This document shows, one piece after another, positions 1 through 10,469 of a DNA stretch of 28,418 nucleotides (the stretch's first letter is position 1; the number at the start of each line of letters is the position of its first letter). The translations under genes were made by a program, and so were the position numbers. A model generated the notes under the pieces. That model saw nothing but the letters and a program-made list of their open reading frames with translations. It did no database searches and had not been told where the DNA came from. The stretch covers positions 1,168,789 through 1,197,206 of the forward strand of contig BFEA01000315.1 of NCBI GenBank assembly GCA_003427395.1. The letters run 5' to 3'. The stretch comes from Chara braunii. Lineage: Eukaryota; Streptophyta; Charophyceae; Charales; Characeae.

Positions 1-80
<80 letters not shown>
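1..80. repeat. (CT)n / (GT)n microsatellite
   Basis: Forty bases of perfect CT repeat are followed by GTGTCT and then an uninterrupted GT run to base 80. The sequence shows nothing else here. Open reading frames through this stretch are only repeats of Cys-Val and are not genes. The window may start inside a longer microsatellite. Confidence 0.97.
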
Positions 81-83
<3 letters not shown>

Positions 84-103
84 CACCGGCTCCCCGCCCC
101 CCC

Positions 104-232
104 CCCGACACACACCCACGCACACCGACGCGAACACGCACACGCACGCGCACCCACACACACACACGCGCGCACCCACACACACACGCGCGTGCACAAC
201 CACGCCCACTGGGGTACACGCACACACACATA
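104..232. repeat. CA-rich imperfect microsatellite
   Basis: CA dinucleotides dominate, interrupted by CCCA, CG and GCGC steps. This is the complementary partner of the preceding GT run, so the two can fold back on each other around the GC-rich stretch at about 81-103. No coding signal is visible. Confidence 0.9.
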
Positions 233-1183
233 GTGGTACGGTGGCAGTAGGCCTTCCGGTAGAGCGGCGGTAGGGCCCGCCGGTACCGTTTAGGAGGGCA
301 GCTGTTGGACCTACCTGTGTGGACCTAACCGTACCCGTAGGTCTATTCTAGGTCCATCTGGGCCGTTGGCTCAGGAATACCAGGCCGACGGCTACTGGGC
401 CAACGGCAGGGCCGAAAAGGCTACCAATTCAATTATACCTGTCACCTAATAAACTTCTTTTTTTTTTTTTTTTTTGGAAGTAGAATCATTCATTACCAAA
501 TCATAGGGGGGGGAAAGAGGGGGCGCTGCGGCTGGGCGGCTGCGCTACTTCAGCGCTAACAATTGCCGCTCCGAACCGGCGCCGGTAGGAGACGGCGGTA
601 GGTATGTCGGTTTTCCTGCCTTGCCTCGCCGTCAACCCCGCCATCGCCGACGGGGCACGGAGGGTTCACCTCACCTGCCAGGCGCCGGTTCCGGTATTAC
701 CGGAGAGTATCCTATCGAGGTAGCCCTACCCCACAGAGGAAGAAGACTAACGGTAAGTACTATTACGTCAGAACTGCTGTTGGGGTATTCGCATGATGTT
801 TTATTTAGGGCTTAGGTCAATCCCATTTAGGTTTGCCGAAGTCAAGAAATACTGGTTAGAGGCTCATCCTGGTGAGCAAGAGAACTCTAACAAGGAAGGA
901 GAAGGAACAGAGGATTAGATTGGAGCCGCTGTCTGCTGACGTCACCCGAGCAGGGAACCCTGATTGGTTAGGTAGGAGAACAAAGTGATAGTCAATGGGG
1001 AAGGTTTGACCCCCTCCCATCGGAGCCGTGTCAAGAGAGAGTCCACGCGAGAAGTCCCAAGGTCAATACTATACACGGATCTCGTAGGTCTTTTTCCCCA
1101 AATTCTGAAGTGCAGATCCGAGTTGTTATCGGCTAGGAGAAGCCGCCTTTCAGATCACAGGGATTGACCGTGTTAGATGAGGG
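233..1183. other. Gene-free stretch upstream of the LINE ORF1, with a T18 run
   Basis: No recognisable gene is present. A T18 run lies at 458-475 and a G-rich patch at about 506-522. The T run could be the poly(A) tail of a minus-strand retroposon extending to the right, but the following sequence does not match the other T-run-bordered repeat in this window (16477 onward), so this is not established. Short open frames at 621-815 and 985-1167 have no recognisable domain. If the LINE is near full length, part of this stretch would be its 5' untranslated region. Confidence 0.5.
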
Positions 1184-3312
1184 GTGAGATCTAGACGAAG
1201 AGAATCCAGAGGCAGGGAGTTGCTCGCCAGCATAAGGATGGAGGTAGAGGGAAGGGAGGCTGAATTGGGAAGGGAGAGAGCCCACCCACGCCCGCGGACA
1301 AACTTTTGGGAAGTGGAGGAAAGAACTAGACAAGCTATTGGACAGTGCTATGACGAGGGTCTGTGCCAAAACCTAGGAGAAGTGGTAATTGACGAAAGAG
1401 GTAAGCGTTTTAAAGTGAACGAGTCCTACGATGAAATCAAGGAAAGGTGGTTGAAGGAGAGGACGGTTATCTTCATTTTTCAAGAGGAGGTGAGAGATCT
1501 ATCGAGAAGCGTAAGGAGGACCTGGTTCGGGCTTATGAGGACGGCTGGTTTGCCAGGAGGCTGTTTAATCTATAAATTTGAAGGGGGAGGATTAAATTCG
1601 AAGGACCAAACGTACTGTCATACCTGGCCAAGGCGGTGGAAATAGCCAATTGGCTGGTATAGAAAGGCTCCATCAAACTTACGCTGGCCAATAAAGAATA
1701 TCCGGTTTTGATGAAACCATGGATGGCGAAAGCAGAGGTCAAAGAAGTGAAGCTTAGAGGCGCGGAGGTTAACTTCTAGATTATTGCTCTTCGACTCCCC
1801 CTGGACGTACTTTGCTATCTGCCGTCGGCCACGGAGGGGTTGATTGGAAGGGCCAAACAAATGCACCCACCAAAATCCGACAGATCGAGACCGAGACTGA
1901 TGAACATTAAGATACATATGGACCCGATGACACGATTTAGGGTGGAGGATACCCTCACCATCAAATCTCCTAAAGGAGAGGTCTGGACGGTTAAGATTGC
2001 AACCCCATACTCAGACTGGTGCACGAAGTGCAGGTGGTACTTCCACACGGAAGAGAACTGCCCGAGGCGAGAAGCGAAAGGAAGAGCACGAAGGGCCTGG
2101 GCGAATTCGAGACTTCCCCCTCAAGTACCCCAGGCACCAAGTCCACAGCGGCCAGCAGGGGATCGTTCTGCTAACTCAAGTGCAGGAAAACAAACGGCCA
2201 ATCAGGCTCTAGCAGCCCCTTTGGCGGCTGTCAGACAAACTCGAACGGGGTCGGGAATGCAACAGCAACAGCAAGCTCGGCCCGTGCAGGTTGTGCCACA
2301 ATTCTCCAACTAGCATTGGGTGCAGCCGTCTTACCAGCAACCACCCCAAATGGGGTCCCAGTCGGAACTCCAACGCCGCTACTTTCAAGATCCGACCCAG
2401 GCTCAGGGAATTTGCACTAGGGGCACTGTGCTCCAAGGAGCGGTATCGGTGGTCCTTCAGGCCCATGAATATTCATCGTGGCACTCCCAAGCGTACGGCC
2501 CAATTGGAACTCCCCCACCTCCGGGTACCACTCCGTTGCACCTAGGCACGATCCAGCCCTGATCTGTACAGGGTACATCCTCTTTGTTGCCACAATATCT
2601 CCCCCACCAGCATCCCCCACACGCAGATCCCCACCCGCTGTACCACCCCATTGCGACTACAGGCGGGTATTACCCCCATGCTGTAGGAATGCAAGAGAGA
2701 GTCCAACTTGCACAGAGGGAGGGGACTCTGTTTGGCAGCAGTTGTGCATATGCCTGTTAAGGGGATCGCTGGTACGAAAAGAGAGAGGGGACTAGAGGAC
2801 ACTCTGGACAAAGACATGGTCTATTGAGTAGAGGAAGAGGACAACAATGTAGTGGAAGATCGGGAAGGTGGGCGGAAGGCAGACTGGGACACCAGACGAA
2901 TCTGCTGCTAGGAGCAGAATGGGGTTTGGAAGAAGAACCCTCACACCTCTCGTCCGCTTCAAAATCCAAAGTTTTGATGGACAACTACCTTATTGGAGAT
3001 GATCCAACGCTGCTTGGCTCGGGTTTCTTGCGGGCAGAGGGTTCGGAGTCTTCCACAGGCAGCTCACCGGACATAAGACAAAAAGGGGAAGCAGACTCTG
3101 ATACGACGAGTAAAAGAGGCTACCGCAGCCTAGCAAACCACCGATTGCCAGAGACCAGGGCCAGAGGCCATCATCACACGGAGAGAAGGATCATTCCCCT
3201 GGTTTGTACGACGGCCAGACATGCCATATTCTTTCTAGGCATGACGAACGAAGAAGGGCCCGGGAGACCATATTTGTCTTCCGTATCTACTAATAAGACG
3301 CCGCTCTCATGA
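1184..3312 (+). pseudogene. Plant L1-type LINE ORF1 (gag-like, DUF4283 plus zinc knuckle), decayed
   Basis: The region reads as one roughly 700-residue protein once breaks are recognised. It starts in one frame at 1184 (charged N-terminus; WLKERTVIFIFQEEV near 1450), shifts frame near 1505, and then stays in a single frame to 3312. That frame carries stops at 1573, 1579, 1660, 1777, 2311, 2560 and 2758. The middle part (about 1690-2070) resembles the plant DUF4283 domain, with a hydrophobic LRLPLD core and a basic RLMNIKI strand, and it ends in a CCHC knuckle, CTKCRWYFHTEENC, spacing CX2CX4HX4C (about 2020-2061). A Gln/Pro-rich linker and a charged tail follow. In the family, ORF1 binds RNA and forms the ribonucleoprotein used for retrotransposition. 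The expected ORF2 (endonuclease and reverse transcriptase) does not follow. With seven stops and a frameshift it is a dead copy. A gag from another retroelement class is the alternative. Confidence 0.7.
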
Positions 3313-3372
3313 GAGATCATCACAAGAACCAAACTACTCTTCGGAGACAGATTCCCCATCCGTATCGTGCCA

Positions 3373-3430
3373 AAAAATAAAAATAAAAATAATAATAATA
3401 ATAATAATAATAAAGTAAAAATAAAAAGCA
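3373..3430. repeat. A-rich / (AAT)n stretch after the ORF1 pseudogene
   Basis: An AAAAT- and AAT-repeat run sits about 60 bases after the end of the ORF1 frame. It could be a degenerate A-rich 3' tail of the LINE, which would make the copy an internally deleted ORF1-plus-tail element, or an A-rich junction beside the next repeat. A comparable A-rich patch (about 11790-11866) sits at the same edge of the repeat at 11868, which favours the junction reading. Confidence 0.7.
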
Positions 3431-3464
3431 AAAGGAAGTGGGGGTTGGGGAATAGAGAGGGTCA

Positions 3465-4358
3465 CTAACACCCCCTCGATCCCGCCAATCAGACCCGCTG
3501 TCGGGGCCGGCAACAAAACCGAGGGGGATAGTCCGACAGAACCCTCAACCCCTCAGTTTCCTTCAGTAATGCTCCTGCACTCCTTCGTAGCCGGTTGTTG
3601 GTCTCGATCCCCGTACTTCCGTGTTGAAAATCCAATGTTGTAACCAATATTATTAAGCCCACGGCAAGGTATTGCAGTTGTGCAATTCTATATACACGGG
3701 TGTCGAGCAGCGCATGGACCTACCGAAACACACTAAGGCCACACCTCAGCCGACCTGTCGAACCCATGCTCGCCAACTCCCTCATCTACCTCGGGAAGAC
3801 CAGGTCCGTGTTTTACTTCACCGTATACTCCATTCACCACAAAAAAAACGCAACCACATCGACGCTGCCCTCCGCAAAAAATTAAACGCTTCTTTCAAGG
3901 TCGTCCTTACCATCTCGCTAGCGGGCGCCCCGACCTTCGTCTCGACGAACCCCGTCCACACACGCCTTCGCTGAGACTCCGAAAGAAATCTCATTGGCGG
4001 GTAGATGCACAGAGACACCCTTCTGTTACTATGCAAACCTCCGCACGCACGCACGGGCCATAGTCAAAAGTACCGACTAAAAGAAAAGATCTATTAATCC
4101 TTACTTAATCGAAAACAAAAAGTTGGTCGAAGGATGCGCCGACTCTATAACATCAATAAAAAACATCACGGGCGTCACAAAACTGTGAGTCCACACACTC
4201 TCTACTTCTCCTCTGAACACAAAGTTAGTCACAAAAGAAAGCAGACCACGACTCGCTCGACACACCCAACTTTTTTTTCTCAATTCTCAAATCAAACTTT
4301 TTTTTGGCCACTTACAAACACCAGAGCGGATACTCTTGTAAGTGTATTCACACCGACA
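3465..4358 (-). mobile_element. TGTC-hairpin family copy 1 (minus strand)
   Basis: Read on the minus strand, this copy starts with TGTC at 4358-4355, then a stem-loop at 4326-4351, and runs left to about 3465. It aligns by eye with the copy at 11868-12451 across several landmarks: GATCCC followed by TGTAACCAATA (3607-3650), a block containing CACACACTCTCTACTT (about 4192), and a block with ACAAAACCGAGGGGGATAG (about 3513). It also aligns as an inverted copy to the start of element A (5142-5530). No open frame is conserved among the copies, so it is non-coding. Its left boundary is approximate and is marked by the loss of similarity next to the A-rich stretch. Confidence 0.7.
4326..4351 (-). 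other. Terminal stem-loop of copy 1
   Basis: GCGGATACTCTT and AAGTGTATTCAC flank a GT centre; the pairing has several mismatches. It occupies the same place, 3-4 bases from the TGTC terminus, as the better preserved stem-loops at 12419-12444, 17441-17466 and 20897-20928. Confidence 0.7.
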
Positions 4359-5141
4359 ACGCCGCTTTGAGGATGATTCTTGATCAGGTACATTACTCGA
4401 AGTGTTGCATGTCCCATCCTCTAGAAAGTGGTCTGGGGTACTCCTCCTCCTCGCCCGAGCCAAAGACTTGGATCTTAGGAGTTGGAATGTCTCCACCGAA
4501 TCAGTAAAGTACCCCCCATAGAATGACCCACTAAAGGTCAACTCCTAAGACGACGAGCCCCCGCCCAGATTCTTCCTAGACAAAGAACGTGTCCACCGCG
4601 AGTAGTTCTAAATTGTTTCTCATTTTGTATAAGTTCAAAGTAGCTTAGACGAAAATAGTCGAAGAAGATAGAAAATGGTAATTATTTAGATAGGTATAGA
4701 TATATAAGGTCATTTAGGATAAAAAGGGTCATTTTCAGGAAAATATTAAGTCTGTTTATCCTTTTCTGCTTTATTTGAATCAAATTCCTTTCATGATGGG
4801 TACTGAATTAACCTTTTTTAAAATAACAAGTCTTTTCTGATAAGCATGCAAGTAATAGGTAGAAAGAAGACAGTCCTCTTCACCACTCCTCAACAGGCAC
4901 AATCAATCTCCCTTGCCAGCACATTTTTACCTACCTACATACTAAAAAACAACCAAAAAGTCTCAAACATCCAACAACCCATACTCCAGTCACATCCCAC
5001 TTTTCACATGCATGACCAAAAAAACTTCACTGGTCCCACATCAGTGGCAACTGGTCCCAAGTGGTCCCCGGTTGTCCCAAGCAGTCCCACACTACCGCCC
5101 TCAGCACCAGGTGGCTCCAAGTATAAAACCACTCACTCCGT
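4359..5141. other. Spacer between two head-to-head repeat copies
   Basis: This 0.78-kb stretch separates the TGTC ends of copy 1 (minus) and element A (plus). The left half is mixed composition; 4600-4850 is AT-rich; 4850-5130 is CA-rich. The longest open frame (4846-5193, 115 codons) has no recognisable domain and runs into the next repeat, so I do not call a gene. Confidence 0.5.
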
Positions 5142-5148
5142 TGTCGGT

Positions 5149-5174
5149 GCGAATACCCTTACAAGGATATCCTC
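5149..5174 (+). other. Terminal stem-loop of element A
   Basis: GCGAATACCCTT pairs imperfectly with AAGGATATCCTC across an AC centre. TGTC lies at 5142-5145, giving the same terminal arrangement as the other copies. Confidence 0.75.
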
Positions 5175-5642
5175 CCAGGTTTTTTGTAAGTGAAAAAGTC
5201 TAAGAGCACCACGCGAGTCGTGGTTGTGTTTCGGATAGCGTCGACTAAGTGATTGACTAGAAATAGAGAGTGTGTGGACACGCAAACTTAAGGCACGCGT
5301 GATCTTTTTTCTTGTTGATGATTGTAGAGTCGGCGCGGTTGCCGGCCATTTTTTTTTTGTTCTTGATTTAAACTAGGATTAAATGATATTGCATTTTTAC
5401 TGATACGTTTGTCCACGACATGTGCGCTCGTATGGAGAACGGCATCAGGGACAGTGTAGGATTATTAGAATCATGTGTAGAGGCGGAGGGGTTGAGGGCC
5501 TGACGGACTATTCCCCCTTGGTTTTGCCATCCTGCGGGACTGGTGCGCTCGACACCGTGTGTACCCCAAAAAAATCAAGGCGGTTCCCAATGTCAAAACT
5601 GTAAGTTTCATGAATCCAGACGGACATTACGTCGCTTGCGTC

Positions 5643-5660
5643 CCAACAATTTTTTGTTGG
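5643..5660 (+). other. Perfect CCAACAA/TTGTTGG stem-loop
   Basis: A seven-base perfect stem, CCAACAA with TTGTTGG, closes a TTTT loop. It lies about 0.5 kb into element A. Similar GTTGG/CCAAC stems end the copies at 16477 and 27491, so it may be a relic of the same 3' structure. That link is inference. Confidence 0.6.
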
Positions 5661-6403
5661 ACCGTGCACTACGTCACATGCCCCCCCTTAAAAAATAAAT
5701 AGCCTGATGTCGAGCGCATCGGTCCAACACCGCACAAAACAGGGCGGGACCCTCCCAACCACGTCACGCAGGAGCTGGTATTTTCCTCGTCATGAATACG
5801 CGTGGAGCTTCCGCAAGTCGCTCTGGCCGAGTGCGCCAGCCATACCTCTCGCGAGCCCCTACGACAGGATAGGGCCTACGCGAGGCACGACTTACCTCCA
5901 CCTTACGGGAGTGGTTACCTCCCTTCGGTGGGCATATCCCCGCCGAGCTACCAGTCCACAGTACGAAAGTTAATCAACTGCAATCGCAGAGGTGGACAGA
6001 CTGAGGGCGTTTCTTGTTCGTTGTAGCATAGGGGGTACGCGCAGTTTTACGTCTCTATCGGACCCGCATGCTAACCGACGCCTTGGGGGGCTGAGGTCCC
6101 AAGCGCGACTCGTCGTCGGTCGACTACGACGAATCTCACACACCACACGTACACCACTCTAAAGACATAAAAAATTAGAACACGCACGCACACGCACATA
6201 TACAGAACGACACGGAACAAACAACGCGACCGCTCCTAGTCCCTCAGTAGCCATCCCATAACTTTCCGATGGGGAAATCGGATAGGCATCGCGTGCGAGA
6301 CTTCGTATAAAACCGAGCGGACGCAGGGCTAACTCATATCGATTAGCAATGCATCAATACGCAAGAAGTCGCAATGATGGCGTACTATGTAGTGCTCATA
6401 ACC

Positions 6404-6625
6404 AAGCGGTCCCTCGTAGATCCGAGTACCGCTTATGACACTCAGCTGTCAAACTCAAAGTATCGTGAAGGTCACCCCCTTCACGATATTGCACGGTTGA
6501 CGGAACAACCGTGCGGCCCCCGCGGCACCTTCGGCCTTTAGGCTTAGTGTCCTAGTGGGTAGGGCAAATAGGCTTTGCGCGGGGGTTGATCCCTTCCATT
6601 CAGAGTCTAGGACATGGGATGTCCT
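6404..6625 (+). other. Chain of five perfect stem-loops in element A
   Basis: Five consecutive perfect inverted repeats occur in 220 bases: AAGCGGT/ACCGCTT with inner CTCG/CGAG (6404-6434); TGACA/TGTCA (6436-6451); TATCGTGAAGG/CCTTCACGATA (6461-6488); GCACGGTTG/CAACCGTGC (6491-6514); AGGACAT/ATGTCCT (6609-6625). An outer CCCCCGCG/CGCGGGGG pair may bracket the stretch 6516-6587. It lies just after a block strongly shared with element C. It looks like a structured RNA or cruciform-forming region; no function is known to me. Confidence 0.75.
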
Positions 6626-7493
6626 GAACAAAGACCTCGAATCCAGGCCCAGGACCAACGTCCAACTAAGAAATCTTTAAAAAACAAACAATCAGTAAAG
6701 GGTGGGAATTTCTCTTCCTTTCTCAACCTTGACCTCAATTTAACCCTTAAGCGTGGGCCCTTTAGGCCACGCGAATACCCAAACATAGATACGTATATAT
6801 ATATAGTGGAGAATAAGTATGTGACGATCACTTTTCACAATCACAGTAGGAATTCTCACAGCCACATATATGTATGTGATTGCAGACAGTCAAATCCAAA
6901 GTCTGAACCACAAAACATACCTGCAATCACGTCAAAGAATCAGTCAAAAGTTCACACACTATACGGAGTCAACTTCAACCGTTCTCTTTACTCATACCCC
7001 TCGTTTTAGCCATGCAGCCTCAACCTTTGTCCCACCTTCCATAATTAAATACCCAACAGCTTTGTTAAATGGTCATTCAATAAAAGTCCGGGTGAAAACC
7101 TTAATAAAACAATAGAAACCACAAGGGCTAAAGTATTTTAAGTTGAGTATTGAGGGTAAATTGAAGTTGAGGGGTAGACCGATGAATCGGCAACCGACCT
7201 GTTATCAGTGATAAGAGAAGATGATCCTCGTGGCATCAAGTTGAATCTAGTCTTAATTTTGAATCAAACGATTAAGAGGACTTCTAACACAAGACAGACC
7301 AATCCCCAAGCTAAATCTATAAGTCTATGGAGCATAATCTTCATATCACGATCTTACTCAAACATCGTTTATTATTAACCAATACTAAATTTATCCCTAA
7401 GCAGGTACCTAACAAAGGGGTAAATTATAATCAGATCTTCTATATACATAGTGAATCCCCAAAATTGTCATATGTCAAGATATAATCTTATCT

Positions 7494-8100
7494 TTTTTAA
7501 ACAAAGAAAATTTCGGCAGCGCTTCCTGTAGGAAAAGTGCCTTCTCAGAATTTATACTAACTAAGATATGAAAACAAAAGTAATATATAATTATGGAAAG
7601 TCAAATTTTGTCTAACTCCCTTAATTAGTAAAAATTTGGGCAGCACTCCCTTTAGAAAAAAAAAACTTTTCAAATTTTTACTAAGTCAGATATAAACCCA
7701 TAGTAAATCTGAGTTCAACTAAAACAAAATTTAACCAACTCCTTAGATTTGTAGAAATTTTGACAGTATTCCCTCTAGAAAAGTGCAAATCCAAGATTTA
7801 TACAAAGCTAAGTTATGAATCTAAAGTGACTTTGACTTCTCAAGGTTCAATTTTGTCTAACTCCCTGAAGTAGCAAAAATTTGGGCAGCACTCTCTTTAG
7901 AAAAATAAAATTTTTCATATTTTTACAAGTAAAAAAGTCAGACAGACTGGACTTTGAAAAGACAAAATCTGACTAACTCCTTGGCTTTGTAGAAATTTCG
8001 GCAGCGCTTCCCGTAGAGAAAGTAGCTTACCAAGATTTATACAAGATCAAGTACAACAAATGATCCCAGAAAATGCAGAAATCGACCTAAGTAAGAAAAC
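7494..8100 (+). repeat. Tandem array, five units of about 121 bp (element A)
   Basis: A box resembling GGCAGCGCTTCCCGTAG recurs at about 7515, 7639, 7762, 7884 and 8000, a period of 116-124 bases. Each unit also carries a CAAATTTTGTCTAACTCC-like segment. Units 1, 3 and 5 have the AGAAATTTCGGCAGC form with a CGTAG or CTAG end and ATTTATAC downstream. Units 2 and 4 have AGTAAAAATTTGGGCAGC (or AGCAAAAA) and ATTTTTAC. The array therefore alternates two unit types. The matching array in element C is at 23345-24055. Confidence 0.85.
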
Positions 8101-8338
8101 TTAACTAAAAAAATGCAGGAATTGAAACCAACTCCTATGGCTCTAGAATGTGGCGAGCATCTAAAATAACTACTTGTCAAACTAAAACTCAGACCAAGTA
8201 GTAATCTTAATCAGTCATATGCAAGGCCAAACTACAAAGGTAAGTACTCTCATCAGTCCAAAATTAACCTTGTCAAACAATAGTTCATAGTCTTTCAATA
8301 ATTTATCCCTTTACATTCAACTTACATAAGGCATAAAG

Positions 8339-9065
8339 CTAGACCACCCAATCTTATGGGAACCTGTCTAACTCAGCAATAGAATAAACACAAACACAGG
8401 GCACTTCCAACTTTTCTCTTCTTTGGGCACATGACTAGGTTAGCCAGCTTAGTCGCCCTGGACCATTTAAGTATCCAAGTTATATATAATTGTCTGCACT
8501 TTGTCTTTTACGGTAACATATGATTGAACCGGTCATCTTAGATCAAGGTTTAGCTTGTCCGTTCTTACCACAATTTTATTCTTAATTCATAATTTTTTAA
8601 GTTAGATGATATGCTATAGTCAGACAATCCAGTTTTATGGAAAAATGTCTGACTAGCCTGTTCATAAATGAAGTAGTATAAAATATAAACAAATTTAACT
8701 TTTTGGTTTCAGCATGTGCGTGGCTTCAGACCAGACCACCCAATCTTATGGAAACTTGCCTAGTCCTTTGCCTAAATTCCTTCTCAGAATAAAACAAAAG
8801 AGAACCAATGTCATCCAATCTTATGGAACATGTTCAACTTTATTTCAGAAACTAACAAAATATAAGAAAACCCCAAGTAAATAAGGCAACCAAGTTATCA
8901 AATCTTGTGGAAAAATGCTTGGTCCCTGAAAATCAAGCACAAACAACCCTCGCAAGTGAAAGCATTCAGACCATCCAATCTTATGGGAACATATCTGGTC
9001 CTTCAGGCAATTACGAATAAACGTAGCACTGGACGCTCCAATCTTATGGAGACTCCCCTTGCCTT
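8339..9065 (+). repeat. Array of spaced stem-loops with ATCTTA loop, CCA/TGG type
   Basis: Seven units occur near 8341, 8618, 8732, 8811, 8889, 8967 and 9036, plus a divergent one near 8530. The core is CCA-ATCTTA-TGG, a stem with hexamer loop, extended in places to CCCA/TGGG, TCCA/TGGA or CTCCA/TGGAG. Unit 2 has GTTTTA as its loop and unit 5 has a decayed inner stem. Several units have an outer pair as well: AGTCAGACA/TGTCTGACT (8618-8654), ACCAAG/CTTGGT (8889-8923), AGAC/GTCT (8341-8369). Spacers of about 40-90 bases (longer between the first units) are not repeats. The homologous array in element C uses another inner stem. Confidence 0.85.
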
Positions 9066-9404
9066 TGGTTGACCTAGTCAAAACCATTCAATACAGCCTT
9101 CCTCCTACCTATCCCCCAGATGCAACCCCTGTTCACAATCTATTTTTAGTCAGACAAAAAAAACTGAAACTGAATTTGCATAAACATTCCTTTCTTTAGT
9201 CTGAATTGTTCTGAAAACAAAACATAAAAGTCAAAGTAAGGACGCATATTGTATATTCAGTCAGTTGTAGCAAGAATTACAGATAGGGGTTATAGTTGGG
9301 TTTTATAGATGGTTACCTCTTAGTTCCCTGCCTCCAAAACTCCTCCCGAGTTCTGGCAGAATTCCCACAATTGGTGGATTGATTCCCCATAGAGTCTTTT
9401 TGCG

Positions 9405-9580
9405 GTCCTATGGGTTGCAATCCCGCCTGCCGCCTTCCTCTCGTAACCAGGATTAAACTTAGATTAAAAAGGGCAGAAAGAGGGGTTTCTGACTCTCGAG
9501 ATACAGGAAGGGGACTAACTCAACTCCCAGGAGAAGGCCTTGTTGCCTGGATGCGCTTGAGGGCCCCGCAATGGTGGTCA
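9405..9580 (+). other. GC-rich conserved block of element A
   Basis: This block is well matched to 25262-25445 in element C: AATCCCGCCTG, then a GATTAAAC/AATTAAAC stretch, ACTCTCG, GGAAGGGGAC, ACTCAACTC, AGGCCTTG and AGGGCCCC. The GGTTGCAATCC at 9413 is B-box-like (consensus GGTTCGANTCC), but in element C the same place reads GGTTTCCAATCC and no A box is seen, so I do not call a Pol III promoter. Confidence 0.6.
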
Positions 9581-10469
9581 GTAAAACAACAATAGCTTAA
9601 TCAAAACCCAAGTCAATTCGCGCGTTGCTGGTCTCCCTAACGACCCGGGCTCAAGCAATGACCTCTTTTCACAATTCAGTCCCTCCCCCAAACTCACAAC
9701 CCCAAGCTCTATCAGCGATGGAAGAGCTTACAACCCTCACGCCTCAACTAGCTCCTCAACAGAATGAGCAATGCACCGGCTATACGGGAGTCCGCGAGCT
9801 GCCCCAACTGCCCCGTACGGACAGCGCACCGGTCTAAAACCATCCCTTACCGCTGGCCTGTAGCTCGCTCTGTCCCAGCGTGTCGGCCCACCGGTAATCC
9901 TACAGTTCTTGCAAGCCTCCCTATGCACACAAGATAGTATGACGAGTGACACTCTAGTCAATCAGCAGGGACGTAACCCTGCGGTCGGGCTCAGGCTACT
10001 TCTCAGAATTGAGCAGCGTACTGGCCAGCGAGCGAACTCTACAACCTCACGCTCGTCCCTTCACCGCTTCAACTAATGTGAATAAGCAGCGCCCCAGTCC
10101 ACAGGTAAGTCCGTATCCCACGGCTGGCCTCATGCCCTGCGCTCGTCAACCGAGTGAATTTTAAAATGACTCCGCTACTAATGCATAAGTCGATCCACGA
10201 CCATCCTTTTCCAATCTTCTCCACAAACCTCACTCCGTGTAGTAGAATTTGTCTGTGATTTCGATAGCGGACAGATCCTCCCCCACACTCTGTGGCTCGC
10301 CCTCAGTAGCTTCATGCAACTTGGCGGACTGCGTAGTGGCCGATAGGTAGTTCCCTGTCTTCGTAGCCTGCCTCACCTCCTTTGATCACTACGATAAGTA
10401 GCCTCTTAGTCCACGAGCAAATACCCACATGTACGACTGTCCCTTTCACCTTTTCGTTCGGGAGGAGGA

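Noticed and set aside
49-273. Open frames of Cys-Val and His-Thr repeats
   Set aside because: They are translations of GT and CA microsatellites.
3174-3431. Minus-strand 85-codon frame opposite the LINE ORF1 tail
   Set aside because: It starts in the AAT microsatellite and is the shadow of the plus-strand ORF1 frame.
8339-9065. CRISPR-like array (short repeats with spacers)
   Set aside because: Units are imperfect hairpins with unequal spacers, inside a eukaryotic-type repeat and without cas genes; they are element-internal repeats.
9405-9440. Possible Pol III B box in element A
   Set aside because: The partner position in element C differs at key bases and no A box is found.
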